A stretch of DNA of 64,000 nt from positions 34,716 through 98,715 of the forward strand of contig JAZKDP010000002.1 in the NCBI GenBank assembly GCA_040387515.1, written 5' to 3'. Each line of letters starts with the position of its first letter. Position 1 is the stretch's first letter. The notes under the pieces were generated by a model, which was not told the DNA's origin, searched no databases, and saw only the letters and a list, made by a program, of their open reading frames with translations. This DNA is from Methylotenera_A sp040387515. Lineage in GTDB: Bacteria; Pseudomonadota; Gammaproteobacteria; Burkholderiales; Methylophilaceae. Below are positions 1 through 9,019 of the stretch, in pieces. Position numbers and translations under genes: made by a program.

Positions 1-506
1 CTGAGATTGGTTTAATCGCCAAAAATGCTGGCTTATGGCCAAGTGTGATTGGTGGTTTATTGGGTGGCGTGTGGATGTTTAAACTCGGTATTAACCGCGC
101 TTTATGGGTATTTGGCGTAGTGCAAATGGTCGCTATTTTGGGCTTCGCCTATTTATCAACAGTAGGCCACAGCTTGCTATGGCTGGGCATAGTAATTGGC
201 GTAGAGGCATTTGGCGTAGGGCTTGGTACTGCGGCATTTGTTGCTTACATTGCGCAAACCACGCACCCGCTTTATACCGCTACACAATTTGCGCTGTTCA
301 CCAGTTTGGCTGCTGTTCCGCGCACCTTTGCCAATGCGGCGACTGGCTATATGGTCGAAAATCTTGGCTGGTTTAAATTTTTTATACTGTGTTTTTTATT
401 GGCGATTCCCGGCATGTTGCTGTTAATTAAAATTGCGCCTTGGAATGAAAAGGGGATCGAAAAAGAGGGCGAAAATATAGGCATCAATTTAAGTAAATCT
501 GCTTAA
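1..506 (+). CDS. ampG: AmpG-family muropeptide permease, C-terminal part
   Basis: The reading frame is open from base 3, so the gene begins before the window. About 167 residues remain, rich in membrane helices. The stretch VGLGTAAFVAYIAQTT followed by TATQFALFTSLAAVPRT is typical of AmpG-type inner-membrane permeases, which import GlcNAc-anhydroMurNAc peptides for wall recycling. The protein ends in a short charged cytoplasmic tail. It converges with xth. The family call rests on these conserved blocks. A relative within the same major-facilitator branch cannot be excluded because the N-terminus is missing. Confidence 0.8.
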   Translation, partial: EIGLIAKNAGLWPSVIGGLLGGVWMFKLGINRALWVFGVVQMVAILGFAYLSTVGHSLLWLGIVIGVEAFGVGLGTAAFVAYIAQTTHPLYTATQFALFTSLAAVPRTFANAATGYMVENLGWFKFFILCFLLAIPGMLLLIKIAPWNEKGIEKEGENIGINLSKSA

Positions 507-526
507 TATTGATGCGTTAAGTTTTT
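481..526 (+). terminator. Possible terminator of ampG
   Basis: GCATCAAT (481-488) pairs with ATTGATGC (508-515), followed shortly by a run of five T. The loop is 19 bases and the stem is AT-rich, so this is a weak candidate that overlaps the ampG stop codon. Confidence 0.35.
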
Positions 527-674
527 ATAATTACCAACCATCTGGCTAAATATTGAGCAACTTTGCAATAGACTTGTTACGCAGAATATATACTTTGCAA
601 ACACGCGAAAATCCCTCACCAGAACTAACAACTCTTTCGTTACCGCCTATACACAGTCAGCCAAAAACAGTTGA

Positions 675-1445
675 TTAGCGATAATCAATTATTAACGGCG
701 CATGATCACTAAATTTCTGAGTTTTATAAATCGATGCTTGAGCCGCTTTTAACGCTAGCTCTGGCGTGGCGACTTGATAGTCCAAGCGCCAACCCACATT
801 TTTCTCATAAGCTGCGCCACGATTACTCCACCAGGTATAACACTCTTCAGTCGTATCAGGATGCAACATTCGATACACATCTACCCAGCCCACACGGCCA
901 AATAAATCCGTCAACCAAGCGCGCTCTTCTGGCAAAAATCCCGAATTCTTTTTATTGCCTTTGTAATTTTTCAAATCGATTTCTTGATGCGCAATATTCC
1001 AATCGCCACACACCACTACATCGCGGCCGCTATTTTTTAATGCCTCTAAATGCGGCATAATGCGCGCAAGCACGCTAAATTTAAACGCTTGGCGTTCTTC
1101 ACCACTGGAACCGCTGGGCAAATATAAAGAAATGACGCTTAAGTTTCCAAAACTGGCTTCAATATAACGGCCTTCGCTATCAATATCTGCAATGCCTAAT
1201 CCCTCCACCACGTTATCTGGCTTAGTTTTACAATAAATGCCAACACCGCTATAACCCTTTTTTTCTGCATAGTGAAAATAGCCAAAGTAACCAGCAGGTG
1301 CTAGCATTTCCGCGGTCAAATCCGCTGCTTGCGCTTTCACTTCTTGTAAGCAGATGACATCGGCTTGTTGTGTTTGCAGCCAAGCAAAAAAACCCTTGTT
1401 GGCCGCTGAACGGATTCCGTTCAAATTCGCAGTTATAATGCGCAT
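675..1445 (-). CDS. xth: Exodeoxyribonuclease III
   Basis: A 256-residue exonuclease-endonuclease-phosphatase fold enzyme that cuts abasic sites and removes 3' blocks in base-excision repair. Visible signatures are NLNGIR near the start, the metal-ligand glutamate E35 in LQEVKAQ, CGDWNIAH in the middle, and the terminal SDHAPLI with the catalytic Asp-His pair (D247, H248). Full length for the family. It is divergent from pyrE with only 23 bp between start codons, so the two promoters must overlap or lie partly in coding sequence. Confidence 0.95.
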   Translation of the reverse strand: MRIITANLNGIRSAANKGFFAWLQTQQADVICLQEVKAQAADLTAEMLAPAGYFGYFHYAEKKGYSGVGIYCKTKPDNVVEGLGIADIDSEGRYIEASFGNLSVISLYLPSGSSGEERQAFKFSVLARIMPHLEALKNSGRDVVVCGDWNIAHQEIDLKNYKGNKKNSGFLPEERAWLTDLFGRVGWVDVYRMLHPDTTEECYTWWSNRGAAYEKNVGWRLDYQVATPELALKAAQASIYKTQKFSDHAPLIIDYR

Positions 1446-1468
1446 TATTGACTTTCTTCGAAAAATAA

Positions 1469-2152
1469 ATGATGACTAACAACCAACAACTGCCTAGCCC
1501 AGAAAACTTAAGCAAGGATTTAAGCCAAGAGTTTATCGCTTTTTCGATTCAAAAGCAGGTATTAAAATTTGGTGAATTTAAAACCAAAGCTGGCCGTTTA
1601 AGCCCTTATTTTTTTAATGCTGGCTTGTTTAATGACGGTGAAAGCTTATTAAAACTAGGTGAATTCTACTATGAGAGCATACAAAAATCCGGCATACAGT
1701 TTGATATGCTATATGGCCCAGCCTATAAAGGCATCACTTTAGCTGCTGCAATTGCCATTGCTTTTGCCAAAAATGGTCACAATCTGCCCTACGCTTACAA
1801 TCGCAAAGAAGCCAAAGACCACGGTGAGGGCGGTGTCATTGTTGGCAGCACGCTAAAAGGTCGTGTTTTAATCATCGATGACGTGATTTCGGCAGGCACA
1901 TCCGTTCGCGAATCGGTGGATTTAATTACACAACATGGCGCAATTCCCTGCGGCGTAGCCATTGCGCTGGATCGCCAAGAAAAGGGGTTAAGTAGCCTAT
2001 CAGCGGTGCAAGAGGTGCAAAAGCAACATCAATTACCGGTTTGCGCCATTGCTAACTTGACTGATTTATTGCAATTCATTGAACACAAAAAAGATATGGC
2101 ACAGCATTTGCTTAAAGTTCAAGCGTATCGCCAACTATATGGCGTGACTTGA
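1469..2152 (+). CDS. pyrE: Orotate phosphoribosyltransferase
   Basis: A 227-residue type-I phosphoribosyltransferase that makes orotidine 5'-phosphate from orotate and PRPP in pyrimidine synthesis. The PRPP-binding motif VLIIDDVISAGTS is clear, as are GRLSPYFFNAGLF and YGPAYKGI of the family. Two ATG codons in tandem begin the frame. The N-terminus is about 15 residues longer than usual, and no internal ATG gives the shorter form. It is divergent from xth. Confidence 0.95.
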   Translation: MMTNNQQLPSPENLSKDLSQEFIAFSIQKQVLKFGEFKTKAGRLSPYFFNAGLFNDGESLLKLGEFYYESIQKSGIQFDMLYGPAYKGITLAAAIAIAFAKNGHNLPYAYNRKEAKDHGEGGVIVGSTLKGRVLIIDDVISAGTSVRESVDLITQHGAIPCGVAIALDRQEKGLSSLSAVQEVQKQHQLPVCAIANLTDLLQFIEHKKDMAQHLLKVQAYRQLYGVT

Positions 2153-2177
2153 TTATTAATTAAAGCGATTGAATAAA

Positions 2178-2822
2178 ATGGTGCAAAAAATTACTTTTAT
2201 TTTACTGTTAAATTTTAGCCTGTTATCTTTTTCCGCCATAGCGGACGCCAATAAAATCGTGAAATGGGTCGATAACAATGGCGTTACCCATTATGGCGAT
2301 AAACTACCCTCTCAAGAGGCGGGTCGCAATAATATCGAAATGCGCAATAATGGCGTTGTAATTAAGCAGAATATTAGAGCCGACAAAAAAACAGAAATTC
2401 TTGACCAACAAAAAGAGCAGGAAAAATTGGCACAAGAGCGTGCCGACAAAGTGTTGCTGGCGTCTTACACCAATTCAGAAGAGATTGATTTAGCTTGTGA
2501 GCGAAATCTGCAAATGGATTATGCGGCTTTACAATCACTCACACAAAATAAACAAAATGCTGTGAGCAGAGTTACACATAACAAAAAAATGGCTCAAGCC
2601 TTTCAGGCAAAAGATAAACCTTTACCTGCTAATTTGACTGAAGAACTAAAGCAATCGCAACTTGAATTGGGCAGCATTAATAAACAAATCGCGCAACGTA
2701 AACAAAACATAGAAGTTACGCGCAAACGTTATGCAGAAGAAAAAAATCGATTTACTGCTTTAAAACAGCCTGGCTTTAATCCAAGTGAACCCGCAATGTC
2801 AGCTAGCTTAATCGCTCGATAA
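2178..2822 (+). CDS. Secreted DUF4124 protein
   Basis: Starts with a hydrophobic signal peptide (FILLLNFSLLSFSAIADA), then the DUF4124 block KIVKWVDNNGVTHYGDKLP, a short beta-rich periplasmic domain common in Betaproteobacteria. The rest is a charged, probably helical coiled region (EILDQQKEQEKLAQERADK and later KQNIEVTRKRYAEEKNR). An upstream TTG at 2169 could add three residues, but the ATG at 2178 is preferred. The function of the family is unknown. It lies just after pyrE on the same strand. Confidence 0.75.
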   Translation: MVQKITFILLLNFSLLSFSAIADANKIVKWVDNNGVTHYGDKLPSQEAGRNNIEMRNNGVVIKQNIRADKKTEILDQQKEQEKLAQERADKVLLASYTNSEEIDLACERNLQMDYAALQSLTQNKQNAVSRVTHNKKMAQAFQAKDKPLPANLTEELKQSQLELGSINKQIAQRKQNIEVTRKRYAEEKNRFTALKQPGFNPSEPAMSASLIAR

Positions 2823-2844
2823 CAAAAAATTGCTGTAAAAATTA

Positions 2845-2881
2845 GGTTAAGTATTAAAAACTAAAACTCCACAACTTAACC
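2845..2881. terminator. Inverted repeat between convergent genes
   Basis: GGTTAAGT (2845-2852) pairs with ACTTAACC (2874-2881) in the 89-bp gap where the DUF4124 gene and gatB converge. There is no strong T-run, so a terminator role is only a guess from position. Confidence 0.25.
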
Positions 2882-2911
2882 AAATACTGCAACTCAGCTA
2901 AAGCTTATAAT

Positions 2912-4408
2912 TTAATTAGCAGTTAGTTTTTTCTTTAAAATTTCATTCACCTGTGCAGGATTTGCCTTACCTTTACTCGCCTTCATGGCTTGACCCACTA
3001 GCGCATTAAATGCTTTTTCTTTGCCCGCTTTAAACTCTTCCACCATCGTTTGATTAGCCGCTAATACTTCATCAATAATCGCTTCAATCGCACCACTATC
3101 GGATTCTTGTTTTAAGCCCCGCTTTTCGATAATTTTATCAACATCAAGAATGCCTATGCTTTCTTCTGATTCGCCACCAAACATTAACATGCAGCCATGA
3201 AGCCACATATCCTCGAATACTTGCTTGCCAGCGTTATTAGAAATCGTCTTATCATCAATTCGCTTTACTAATTGAGCTAGCTCTTTTGCAGAAATTGGCG
3301 ACTCTAAAATACCTCTATCAATAGAGTTTAACTTTCCTGTTAGTGATCCCATTATCCAATTAGCTGCTAATTTGGGATCGACTCCCTCTTTCACCGTCGC
3401 AACAAAAAAATCCGCCAACTCTCGGCTGGCAGTCAATGCTGCTGCATCGTAGCTACTTAACCCATATTCCGCCTCAAATCTCGCTTTCATCGCTTCTGGC
3501 AACTCTGGCATTGTGGCTTGCACGCGCACTTTATCAGCCCCTGTTACTTCTAACGGCAACAAATCAGGGTCTGGAAAATAGCGGTAATCGTTCGCTTCTT
3601 CTTTAGAACGCATGGCTTTTGTTTCGCCAGTATCAGGGTTAAATAACACAGTTGCCTGTTGAATCGTGCCGCCATCTTCTAGCGTTTCAATTTGCCAGCG
3701 TGTTTCGTATTCAATCGCTTGCGTCATAAACTTGAATGAGTTGAGGTTTTTAATCTCACGCCGCGTGCCAAATTTTTCTTGGCCTTTTGGTCGCACCGAT
3801 ACGTTTACATCACAACGAAAGCTACCTTCTTGCATATTACCGTCGCAAATATCTATCCATTGCACCAGTTCATGCAGTTTTTTGGCATAAGCCACCGCCT
3901 CAGCCGCACTACGCATATCGGGTTCAGTTACAATTTCCAGCAATGGCGTACCTGCACGGTTTAAATCAATGCCGCTCATTCCTTCAACTGCGCCATGTAC
4001 CGACTTGCCCGCATCTTCTTCCAAATGCGCGCGCGTGATGTTAATCACTTTTTCATAAGCGGCATTTTTACCATTAGCTGGCACTTGAATCGTCACCGCA
4101 CCTTTGCCAACCACGGGTAACTCAAACTGACTGATTTGGTAACCTTTAGGTAAATCTGGGTAAAAGTAATTTTTGCGACTAAATACAGACCTTGGCGGGA
4201 TTTCAGCGTTTATCGCCAAGCCAAACTTAATGGCACATTCCACCGCTTGTTTATTTAACACGGGTAATACGCCCGGCAAAGCAATACTGACTTCATCCGC
4301 CTGCGTGTTTGGTTCTGCGCCATATTTAATCGATGCGCCACTAAAAATCTTAGTATTGGTTTTCAGTTGGGTGTGAGTTTCTAACCCAATAACGACTTCC
4401 CATTCCAT
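2912..4408 (-). CDS. gatB: Asp/Glu-tRNA amidotransferase subunit B
   Basis: A 498-residue GatB, the kinase and tRNA-binding subunit of the transamidase that converts Glu-tRNA(Gln) or Asp-tRNA(Asn) to the correct amide. It opens with WEVVIGLETHTQL and carries the family blocks SALPGVLP-like, YPDLPKGYQISQ and NRAGTPLLEIVTEPD. The C-terminal YqeY-like helical domain ends the protein. Its ATG overlaps the gatA stop by one base, so translation is probably coupled in a gatC-gatA-gatB operon. Confidence 0.96.
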   Translation of the reverse strand: MEWEVVIGLETHTQLKTNTKIFSGASIKYGAEPNTQADEVSIALPGVLPVLNKQAVECAIKFGLAINAEIPPRSVFSRKNYFYPDLPKGYQISQFELPVVGKGAVTIQVPANGKNAAYEKVINITRAHLEEDAGKSVHGAVEGMSGIDLNRAGTPLLEIVTEPDMRSAAEAVAYAKKLHELVQWIDICDGNMQEGSFRCDVNVSVRPKGQEKFGTRREIKNLNSFKFMTQAIEYETRWQIETLEDGGTIQQATVLFNPDTGETKAMRSKEEANDYRYFPDPDLLPLEVTGADKVRVQATMPELPEAMKARFEAEYGLSSYDAAALTASRELADFFVATVKEGVDPKLAANWIMGSLTGKLNSIDRGILESPISAKELAQLVKRIDDKTISNNAGKQVFEDMWLHGCMLMFGGESEESIGILDVDKIIEKRGLKQESDSGAIEAIIDEVLAANQTMVEEFKAGKEKAFNALVGQAMKASKGKANPAQVNEILKKKLTAN

Positions 4409-5892
4409 TATTTTTTGCCCTCAAAAGCCGTTAAGTCAGGTGCTCTAGTGTGCCAGTCAGTCACTTGTTGATAAGCGTGCGCCACGTCTAGCATGCGCGC
4501 TTCATCAAAATAATTACCCATTAACTGTAACCCCACAGGCAAGCCATTACTAAAACCCGCTGGGATACTCATACCTGGTAAACCCGCCAAATTGGTGGCA
4601 ATGGTGTAAACATCTTGCAAATACATAGCCACAGGATCATCGGCTTTCTCACCCGCTTTAAATGCTGTAGAAGGTGCAGTTGGACCCATAATCACGTCAC
4701 ACTGTTTAAATGCTTCCGTAAAACCCTGCGCGATTAAGCGGCGAATTTGCTGAGCTTTTAAATAGTAGGCATCGTAATAACCTGCGCTCAACACATAAGT
4801 ACCAATTAAAATGCGACGTTTAACTTCCGCACCAAAGCCTTCCGCGCGGCTTTTCATGTACATATCCATCAAGTCATCATATTCAGCTGCACGATGACCA
4901 TAACGCACGCCGTCATAACGCGACAGATTAGAACTGGCTTCGGCAGGCGCAAGTACGTAATAAACTGGAATGGATAACTGACTGTTTGGCAGCGAAATAT
5001 CCACTGTCTCTGCGCCAAGTTTACGGTATTCGATAATCGCCTCTTGCACGACTTTAGCCACATTGGCATCAAGGCCATCGGCAAAATATTCTTTCGGTAA
5101 ACCAATGCGCAGGCCTTTTAATGGTTGCGCATCTTGCATATTACTTAAGCCACGCGTGTAGTCTTCTTTGGGGCGATTCAAACTAGTGGAATCGCGCTCA
5201 TCAAAGCCTGTCATCACATTCATCATTAACGCGCAATCTTCTGCGCTTTTTGCCATTGGTCCGGCTTGATCCAAGCTAGAGGCAAACGCGATCATGCCGT
5301 AACGTGAAACCAAACCATAAGTCGGCTTTAAACCTGTAAAACCACATAAACTCGCTGGTTGACGAATTGACCCGCCAGTGTCCGTGCCTGTTGCTGCTGC
5401 ACATAGTCTGGCTGCCACAGCTGCCGCACTACCACCACTACTACCGCCCGGTACGCGATCAATATCCCACGGGTTTTTAACGCCGCCAAAATAGCTGGTT
5501 TCGTTAGAAGAACCCATGGCGAATTCATCCATATTGGTTTTACCCAAGTTAACAGCACCCGCGTTATCAAATTGAGTAATCACATGCGCATCATAAGGTG
5601 CTATAAAATTGCTAAGCATTTTAGAGCCACAGGTGGTTTGCCAACCTTTGGCGCAAAAAATATCTTTTTGCGCGAATGGAATACCCGTTAATGGTTCGGC
5701 TGTGCCGTTTGCAATGCGTACATCAGCCGCGTTTGCCTGCGCCAGTGTTTTATCTGAATCTAACGCAATAAAAGCATTGATAGTGGGATTGTATTGCGCA
5801 ATACGGTTTAAAAACGTTTGCGTTAATTCCACGCTGGAAATTTCTTTTTTGGCCAACATTTGGCTCAGTCTTTTTAAACTACTATTTATCAT
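4408..5892 (-). CDS. gatA: Asp/Glu-tRNA amidotransferase subunit A
   Basis: A 494-residue amidase-signature enzyme, the glutaminase and ammonia-channel subunit of GatCAB. The catalytic Ser-cisSer-Lys elements are visible: the lysine in FAQKDIF, and the serines in PGGSSGGSAAAVAA and TDTGGSIRQPAS. Length is normal. It lies 9 bp downstream of gatC and overlaps gatB by one base. Confidence 0.96.
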   Translation of the reverse strand: MINSSLKRLSQMLAKKEISSVELTQTFLNRIAQYNPTINAFIALDSDKTLAQANAADVRIANGTAEPLTGIPFAQKDIFCAKGWQTTCGSKMLSNFIAPYDAHVITQFDNAGAVNLGKTNMDEFAMGSSNETSYFGGVKNPWDIDRVPGGSSGGSAAAVAARLCAAATGTDTGGSIRQPASLCGFTGLKPTYGLVSRYGMIAFASSLDQAGPMAKSAEDCALMMNVMTGFDERDSTSLNRPKEDYTRGLSNMQDAQPLKGLRIGLPKEYFADGLDANVAKVVQEAIIEYRKLGAETVDISLPNSQLSIPVYYVLAPAEASSNLSRYDGVRYGHRAAEYDDLMDMYMKSRAEGFGAEVKRRILIGTYVLSAGYYDAYYLKAQQIRRLIAQGFTEAFKQCDVIMGPTAPSTAFKAGEKADDPVAMYLQDVYTIATNLAGLPGMSIPAGFSNGLPVGLQLMGNYFDEARMLDVAHAYQQVTDWHTRAPDLTAFEGKK

Positions 5893-5901
5893 TTTATTAG
5901 T

Positions 5902-6216
5902 CTATTCAATCACTTTTGGTACTAGAAACAAACCGCTATCAATCGCCTTTTCAGTTGTGCCATTACCCAGAATCGGCGCATTGGCTTGAAACTCCTCGCG
6001 TTGATTGGTTTTAGTCACGACATCTTCTCTTAAGCGCTGCACCACATCTTGCGAATGTGACATCGGCGTAATACCTGTGGTATTAACCGCCTGCATCTGC
6101 TCAATTAAGCCTAAAATACCTGTGAGTTTTGTGAGTGTTTGATTGGCTTCTTGTTCGCTAATTTCTAAGCGTGCCAAATGCGCAATCCGTTTAATATCAG
6201 TGATGTTAAGAGCCAT
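5902..6216 (-). CDS. gatC: Asp/Glu-tRNA amidotransferase subunit C
   Basis: A 104-residue GatC, the small belt-like subunit that stabilises GatA on GatB. The family features are IKRIAHLARLEISEQE near the N-terminus and LREDVV near the middle. It is the first gene of the gatCAB operon and is divergent from mreB. Confidence 0.95.
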   Translation of the reverse strand: MALNITDIKRIAHLARLEISEQEANQTLTKLTGILGLIEQMQAVNTTGITPMSHSQDVVQRLREDVVTKTNQREEFQANAPILGNGTTEKAIDSGLFLVPKVIE

Positions 6217-6310
6217 GACAACTGTTCAATTTGAAAATTTAGGGAATTATTTTAAATAATATTTAAAAGTTTTGACGTTTGTTTGTGACAAACTGCCATA
6301 AAAACTTCAA

Positions 6311-6333
6311 TTACAGCTTAATTTTAGCTGTAA
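6311..6333. promoter_or_regulatory. Palindrome in the gatC-mreB promoter region
   Basis: TTACAGCT (6311-6318) and AGCTGTAA (6326-6333) form perfect 8-bp arms around a 7-bp spacer. It lies in the 205-bp divergent gap, just upstream of a TATTAT box at 6341 that could be the mreB -10. It may be an operator or an RNA hairpin; no regulator can be named. Confidence 0.4.
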
Positions 6334-6421
6334 TTTACGTTATTATACCTTGATTTCAAAGCATGCTTTAAGTTGCATCGGCGACCAGTACGCCACGATA
6401 CAAAAACACAGGATAAACAAT

Positions 6422-7465
6422 ATGTTAGGTTTTATAAACAGCTACTTTTCAAATGATTTAGCCATCGATTTAGGTACTGCAAACACTTTAATCTACGCGC
6501 GCGGTAGAGGCATCGTACTAAATGAGCCGTCTGTTGTGGCGATTCGTACCGAAGGCGGCCCAAACGGCAAAAAAGTATTGCTGGCAGTTGGCTCAGATGC
6601 CAAAGGCATGCTTGGTCGCGCGCCAGCGAACATTCAGGCGATTCGCCCAATGAAAGATGGCGTGATTGCCGATTTCACTATCACTGAGCAAATGCTCAAA
6701 TATTTCATTCGCAAGGTACACGAATCACGCTGGCTTTCACCCAGCCCACGCATTATTATTTGTGTTCCAGTCGGCTCTACCCAAGTAGAGCGCCGCGCGA
6801 TTAAAGAATCTGCCGAACGTGCAGGCGCTAAACAAGTATTTTTAATTGAAGAACCAATGGCAGCGGCAATTGGCGCCGATATGCCTGTGGCCGAAGCGAC
6901 AGGCTCAATGGTGGTGGATATTGGTGGCGGCACGACAGAAGTTGGTGTGATTTCTCTGGGCGGTATTGTGTACGCTAAATCGGAACGAGTCGGCGGCGAC
7001 AAGTTCGACCAAGCCATTATTGATTACATTCGTCGCAATTACGGTATGCAAATTTCCGAACCAACTGCTGAAGCGATCAAGAAAAGAATCGGTTCTGCTT
7101 TTCCAGGTTCTGAAGTACTGGAAATGGAAGTGACTGGTCGCAATTTAGCTGAAGGCTTACCGCGTAAATTTACGATTTCTAGCAATGAAATTTTAGAAGC
7201 ATTAACCGAACCACTTAATTCAATTGTGGGCGCAGTAAAAGGCGCGTTAGAGCAAACACCTCCTGAATTAGGTGCCGACATTGCCGAAAAAGGCATGGTA
7301 CTTACTGGTGGTGGTGCGTTATTGCGTGATTTGGATCGTTTGCTGGTAGAGGAAACGGGCTTGCCTGTGATTGTGGCAGAAGACCCACTGACTTGCGTTG
7401 CGCGTGGCTGTGGTCGCGCATTAGAAGAAATGGATAAACTGGGCAACGTATTTGCGAATGAGTAA
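6422..7465 (+). CDS. mreB: Rod-shape determining actin MreB
   Basis: A 347-residue bacterial actin that forms membrane-bound filaments guiding the elongation wall machinery. It shows the phosphate-1 loop DLGTANTLIY, the central VVDIGGGTTEVGVISLGGIV, and MVLTGGGALLRDLD. The start was placed at MLGFINSYFSND because this matches the MreB N-terminal membrane-binding segment and follows an AGGA box; the frame is open 72 bp further upstream. First gene of the mreBCD-mrdA-rodA cluster. Confidence 0.97.
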   Translation: MLGFINSYFSNDLAIDLGTANTLIYARGRGIVLNEPSVVAIRTEGGPNGKKVLLAVGSDAKGMLGRAPANIQAIRPMKDGVIADFTITEQMLKYFIRKVHESRWLSPSPRIIICVPVGSTQVERRAIKESAERAGAKQVFLIEEPMAAAIGADMPVAEATGSMVVDIGGGTTEVGVISLGGIVYAKSERVGGDKFDQAIIDYIRRNYGMQISEPTAEAIKKRIGSAFPGSEVLEMEVTGRNLAEGLPRKFTISSNEILEALTEPLNSIVGAVKGALEQTPPELGADIAEKGMVLTGGGALLRDLDRLLVEETGLPVIVAEDPLTCVARGCGRALEEMDKLGNVFANE

Positions 7466-7497
7466 ACGATCGCCATTAATCAATTATCCGTGCTGGC

Positions 7498-8541
7498 ATG
7501 CTTAAAGGCGTTCATCAAAAGCTAGATCCTCAACAAACCCCAGCTTTTTTCGTCCGCGGTGCTAGCGCATTCTCACGCACGGTATTTTTTTGCGCGCTTT
7601 CTATTAGCCTTATGGCAATAGATGCGCGCTTAAATTATCTCTCGCAACTACGTCAAGGGTTTATTGCCGCACTGCATCCTTTAGAAATGGTCGCCAATGC
7701 ACCAAGTAATTGGGTGCGCGATGTCTCTCATTATTTTTCTGCGCACAACCAAATGGTGCAAGAAAACTATTCACTCAAACAACAAGCTTTTGAACATCAA
7801 GTCAGATTACAACGACTAAATACCGTTGAAGCTGAAAATGCGCATTTGCGCAGCCTCCTGAATGGCGATATTCCTATTCAACCGAAAGCTGTTTTAGGTG
7901 AGATTTCACACACAGGACGCGATCCATTTAGCCGAGTTGTGGTCATTAATCGTGGTAGTCAGCACACAATTAAAGCGGGCCAAGCAGTGGTTGACTCCAA
8001 AGGCGTGCTTGGTCAAGTAACGCGGGTGTTTCCATTTAGCAGCGAAGTAACGCTGATTACCGATAAAGCACTATCTATTCCAATTCAGATTGAACGCAAT
8101 CAATTGCGCGCCATTGCATTTGGCGAAGGTAATAACAAGCTGGACATCCCATACTTACCCACCAATGTAGATATTAAAGTAGGCGATACACTAGTGACTT
8201 CAGGTATTGATGGCATTTATCCTGCGGGTTTAGCGGTGGCAAAAGTCACACAGATATTACAAGATCCAGATTCACCTTTTGCCAAAATCATTAGTACGCC
8301 AGTAGCCGAAGTCAGCAACCACTTACAGTTATTGGTTTTAGATCTACCACTAGCTAAAGAAGCATTGCCGATTGTAAGCCCACCAACTACCGCCAAAACA
8401 CCAGACCCAACAATATTAAAAGCGGGCACAACAGCATCGCCATCAACCAAACGTAGAAACCCTATTCAGCCGAATAATGTAATTGCACCTGCTAATAACT
8501 CTCAACCCAACAATAAGGTTAAGCCCAATGCGCCCAACTAA
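7498..8541 (+). CDS. mreC: Rod-shape determining protein MreC
   Basis: A 347-residue bitopic membrane protein that links MreB to PBP2 in the periplasm. One N-terminal membrane helix (TVFFCALSISLMAI) is followed by a coiled coil (NYSLKQQAFEHQVRLQRLN) and the beta-barrel core with SRVVVINRGSQHTIKAGQAV and GDTLVTSGIDGIYPAGL. The tail after about residue 290 is Pro/Thr/Asn-rich and probably disordered. It overlaps mreD by 14 bp. Confidence 0.95.
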   Translation: MLKGVHQKLDPQQTPAFFVRGASAFSRTVFFCALSISLMAIDARLNYLSQLRQGFIAALHPLEMVANAPSNWVRDVSHYFSAHNQMVQENYSLKQQAFEHQVRLQRLNTVEAENAHLRSLLNGDIPIQPKAVLGEISHTGRDPFSRVVVINRGSQHTIKAGQAVVDSKGVLGQVTRVFPFSSEVTLITDKALSIPIQIERNQLRAIAFGEGNNKLDIPYLPTNVDIKVGDTLVTSGIDGIYPAGLAVAKVTQILQDPDSPFAKIISTPVAEVSNHLQLLVLDLPLAKEALPIVSPPTTAKTPDPTILKAGTTASPSTKRRNPIQPNNVIAPANNSQPNNKVKPNAPN

Positions 8542-9001
8542 CCTTGTTGTTGTTTACATCACCCTGTTAATCGCATTATTGTGCCAACTTTTTCCATGGG
8601 TTGGACAGGGTATCATTTTTCGCCCAGATTTTATGTTAATCGTCACGCTATATTGGCTGTTGCGCGCACCTCACTTGTGCAATATTGGCACTGCTTGGAT
8701 TGTAGGCATATTAGTTGACCTAGCAACGGGCAGCCTGCTGGGCCAACACGCATTAAGCTTTACTTTGGTGGCTTATATGGGCTTAAGTTACCAGCGCAGA
8801 TTAGTACTATTTAATCCATGGCACCTTGCTGGCTATGTGTTTGCATTACTGGTTATCGAACGCTTACTCATGCTGATGCTAAAACTCTTTGAAGGTAACG
8901 ATAATCCTGGCTTGCACTATTTTTGGCCAGTTATCTCAGGCCTATTGTTATGGCAGTTGATGATATTGCTATTTGGCGCATTAACGCGCTCTAAATCTTG
9001 A
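8528..9001 (+). CDS. mreD: Rod-shape determining protein MreD
   Basis: A small (157-residue) inner-membrane protein with about five hydrophobic helices and the family pattern FRPDFMLIVTLYWLLRAP, then TAWIVGILVDLATGSLLGQHAL. The start MRPTNLVV overlaps the end of mreC by 14 bp and follows an AAGG box. Translational coupling with mreC is likely. Confidence 0.93.
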   Translation: MRPTNLVVVYITLLIALLCQLFPWVGQGIIFRPDFMLIVTLYWLLRAPHLCNIGTAWIVGILVDLATGSLLGQHALSFTLVAYMGLSYQRRLVLFNPWHLAGYVFALLVIERLLMLMLKLFEGNDNPGLHYFWPVISGLLLWQLMILLFGALTRSKS

Positions 9002-9019
9002 TGTTTTTTTGCGCTGCAT

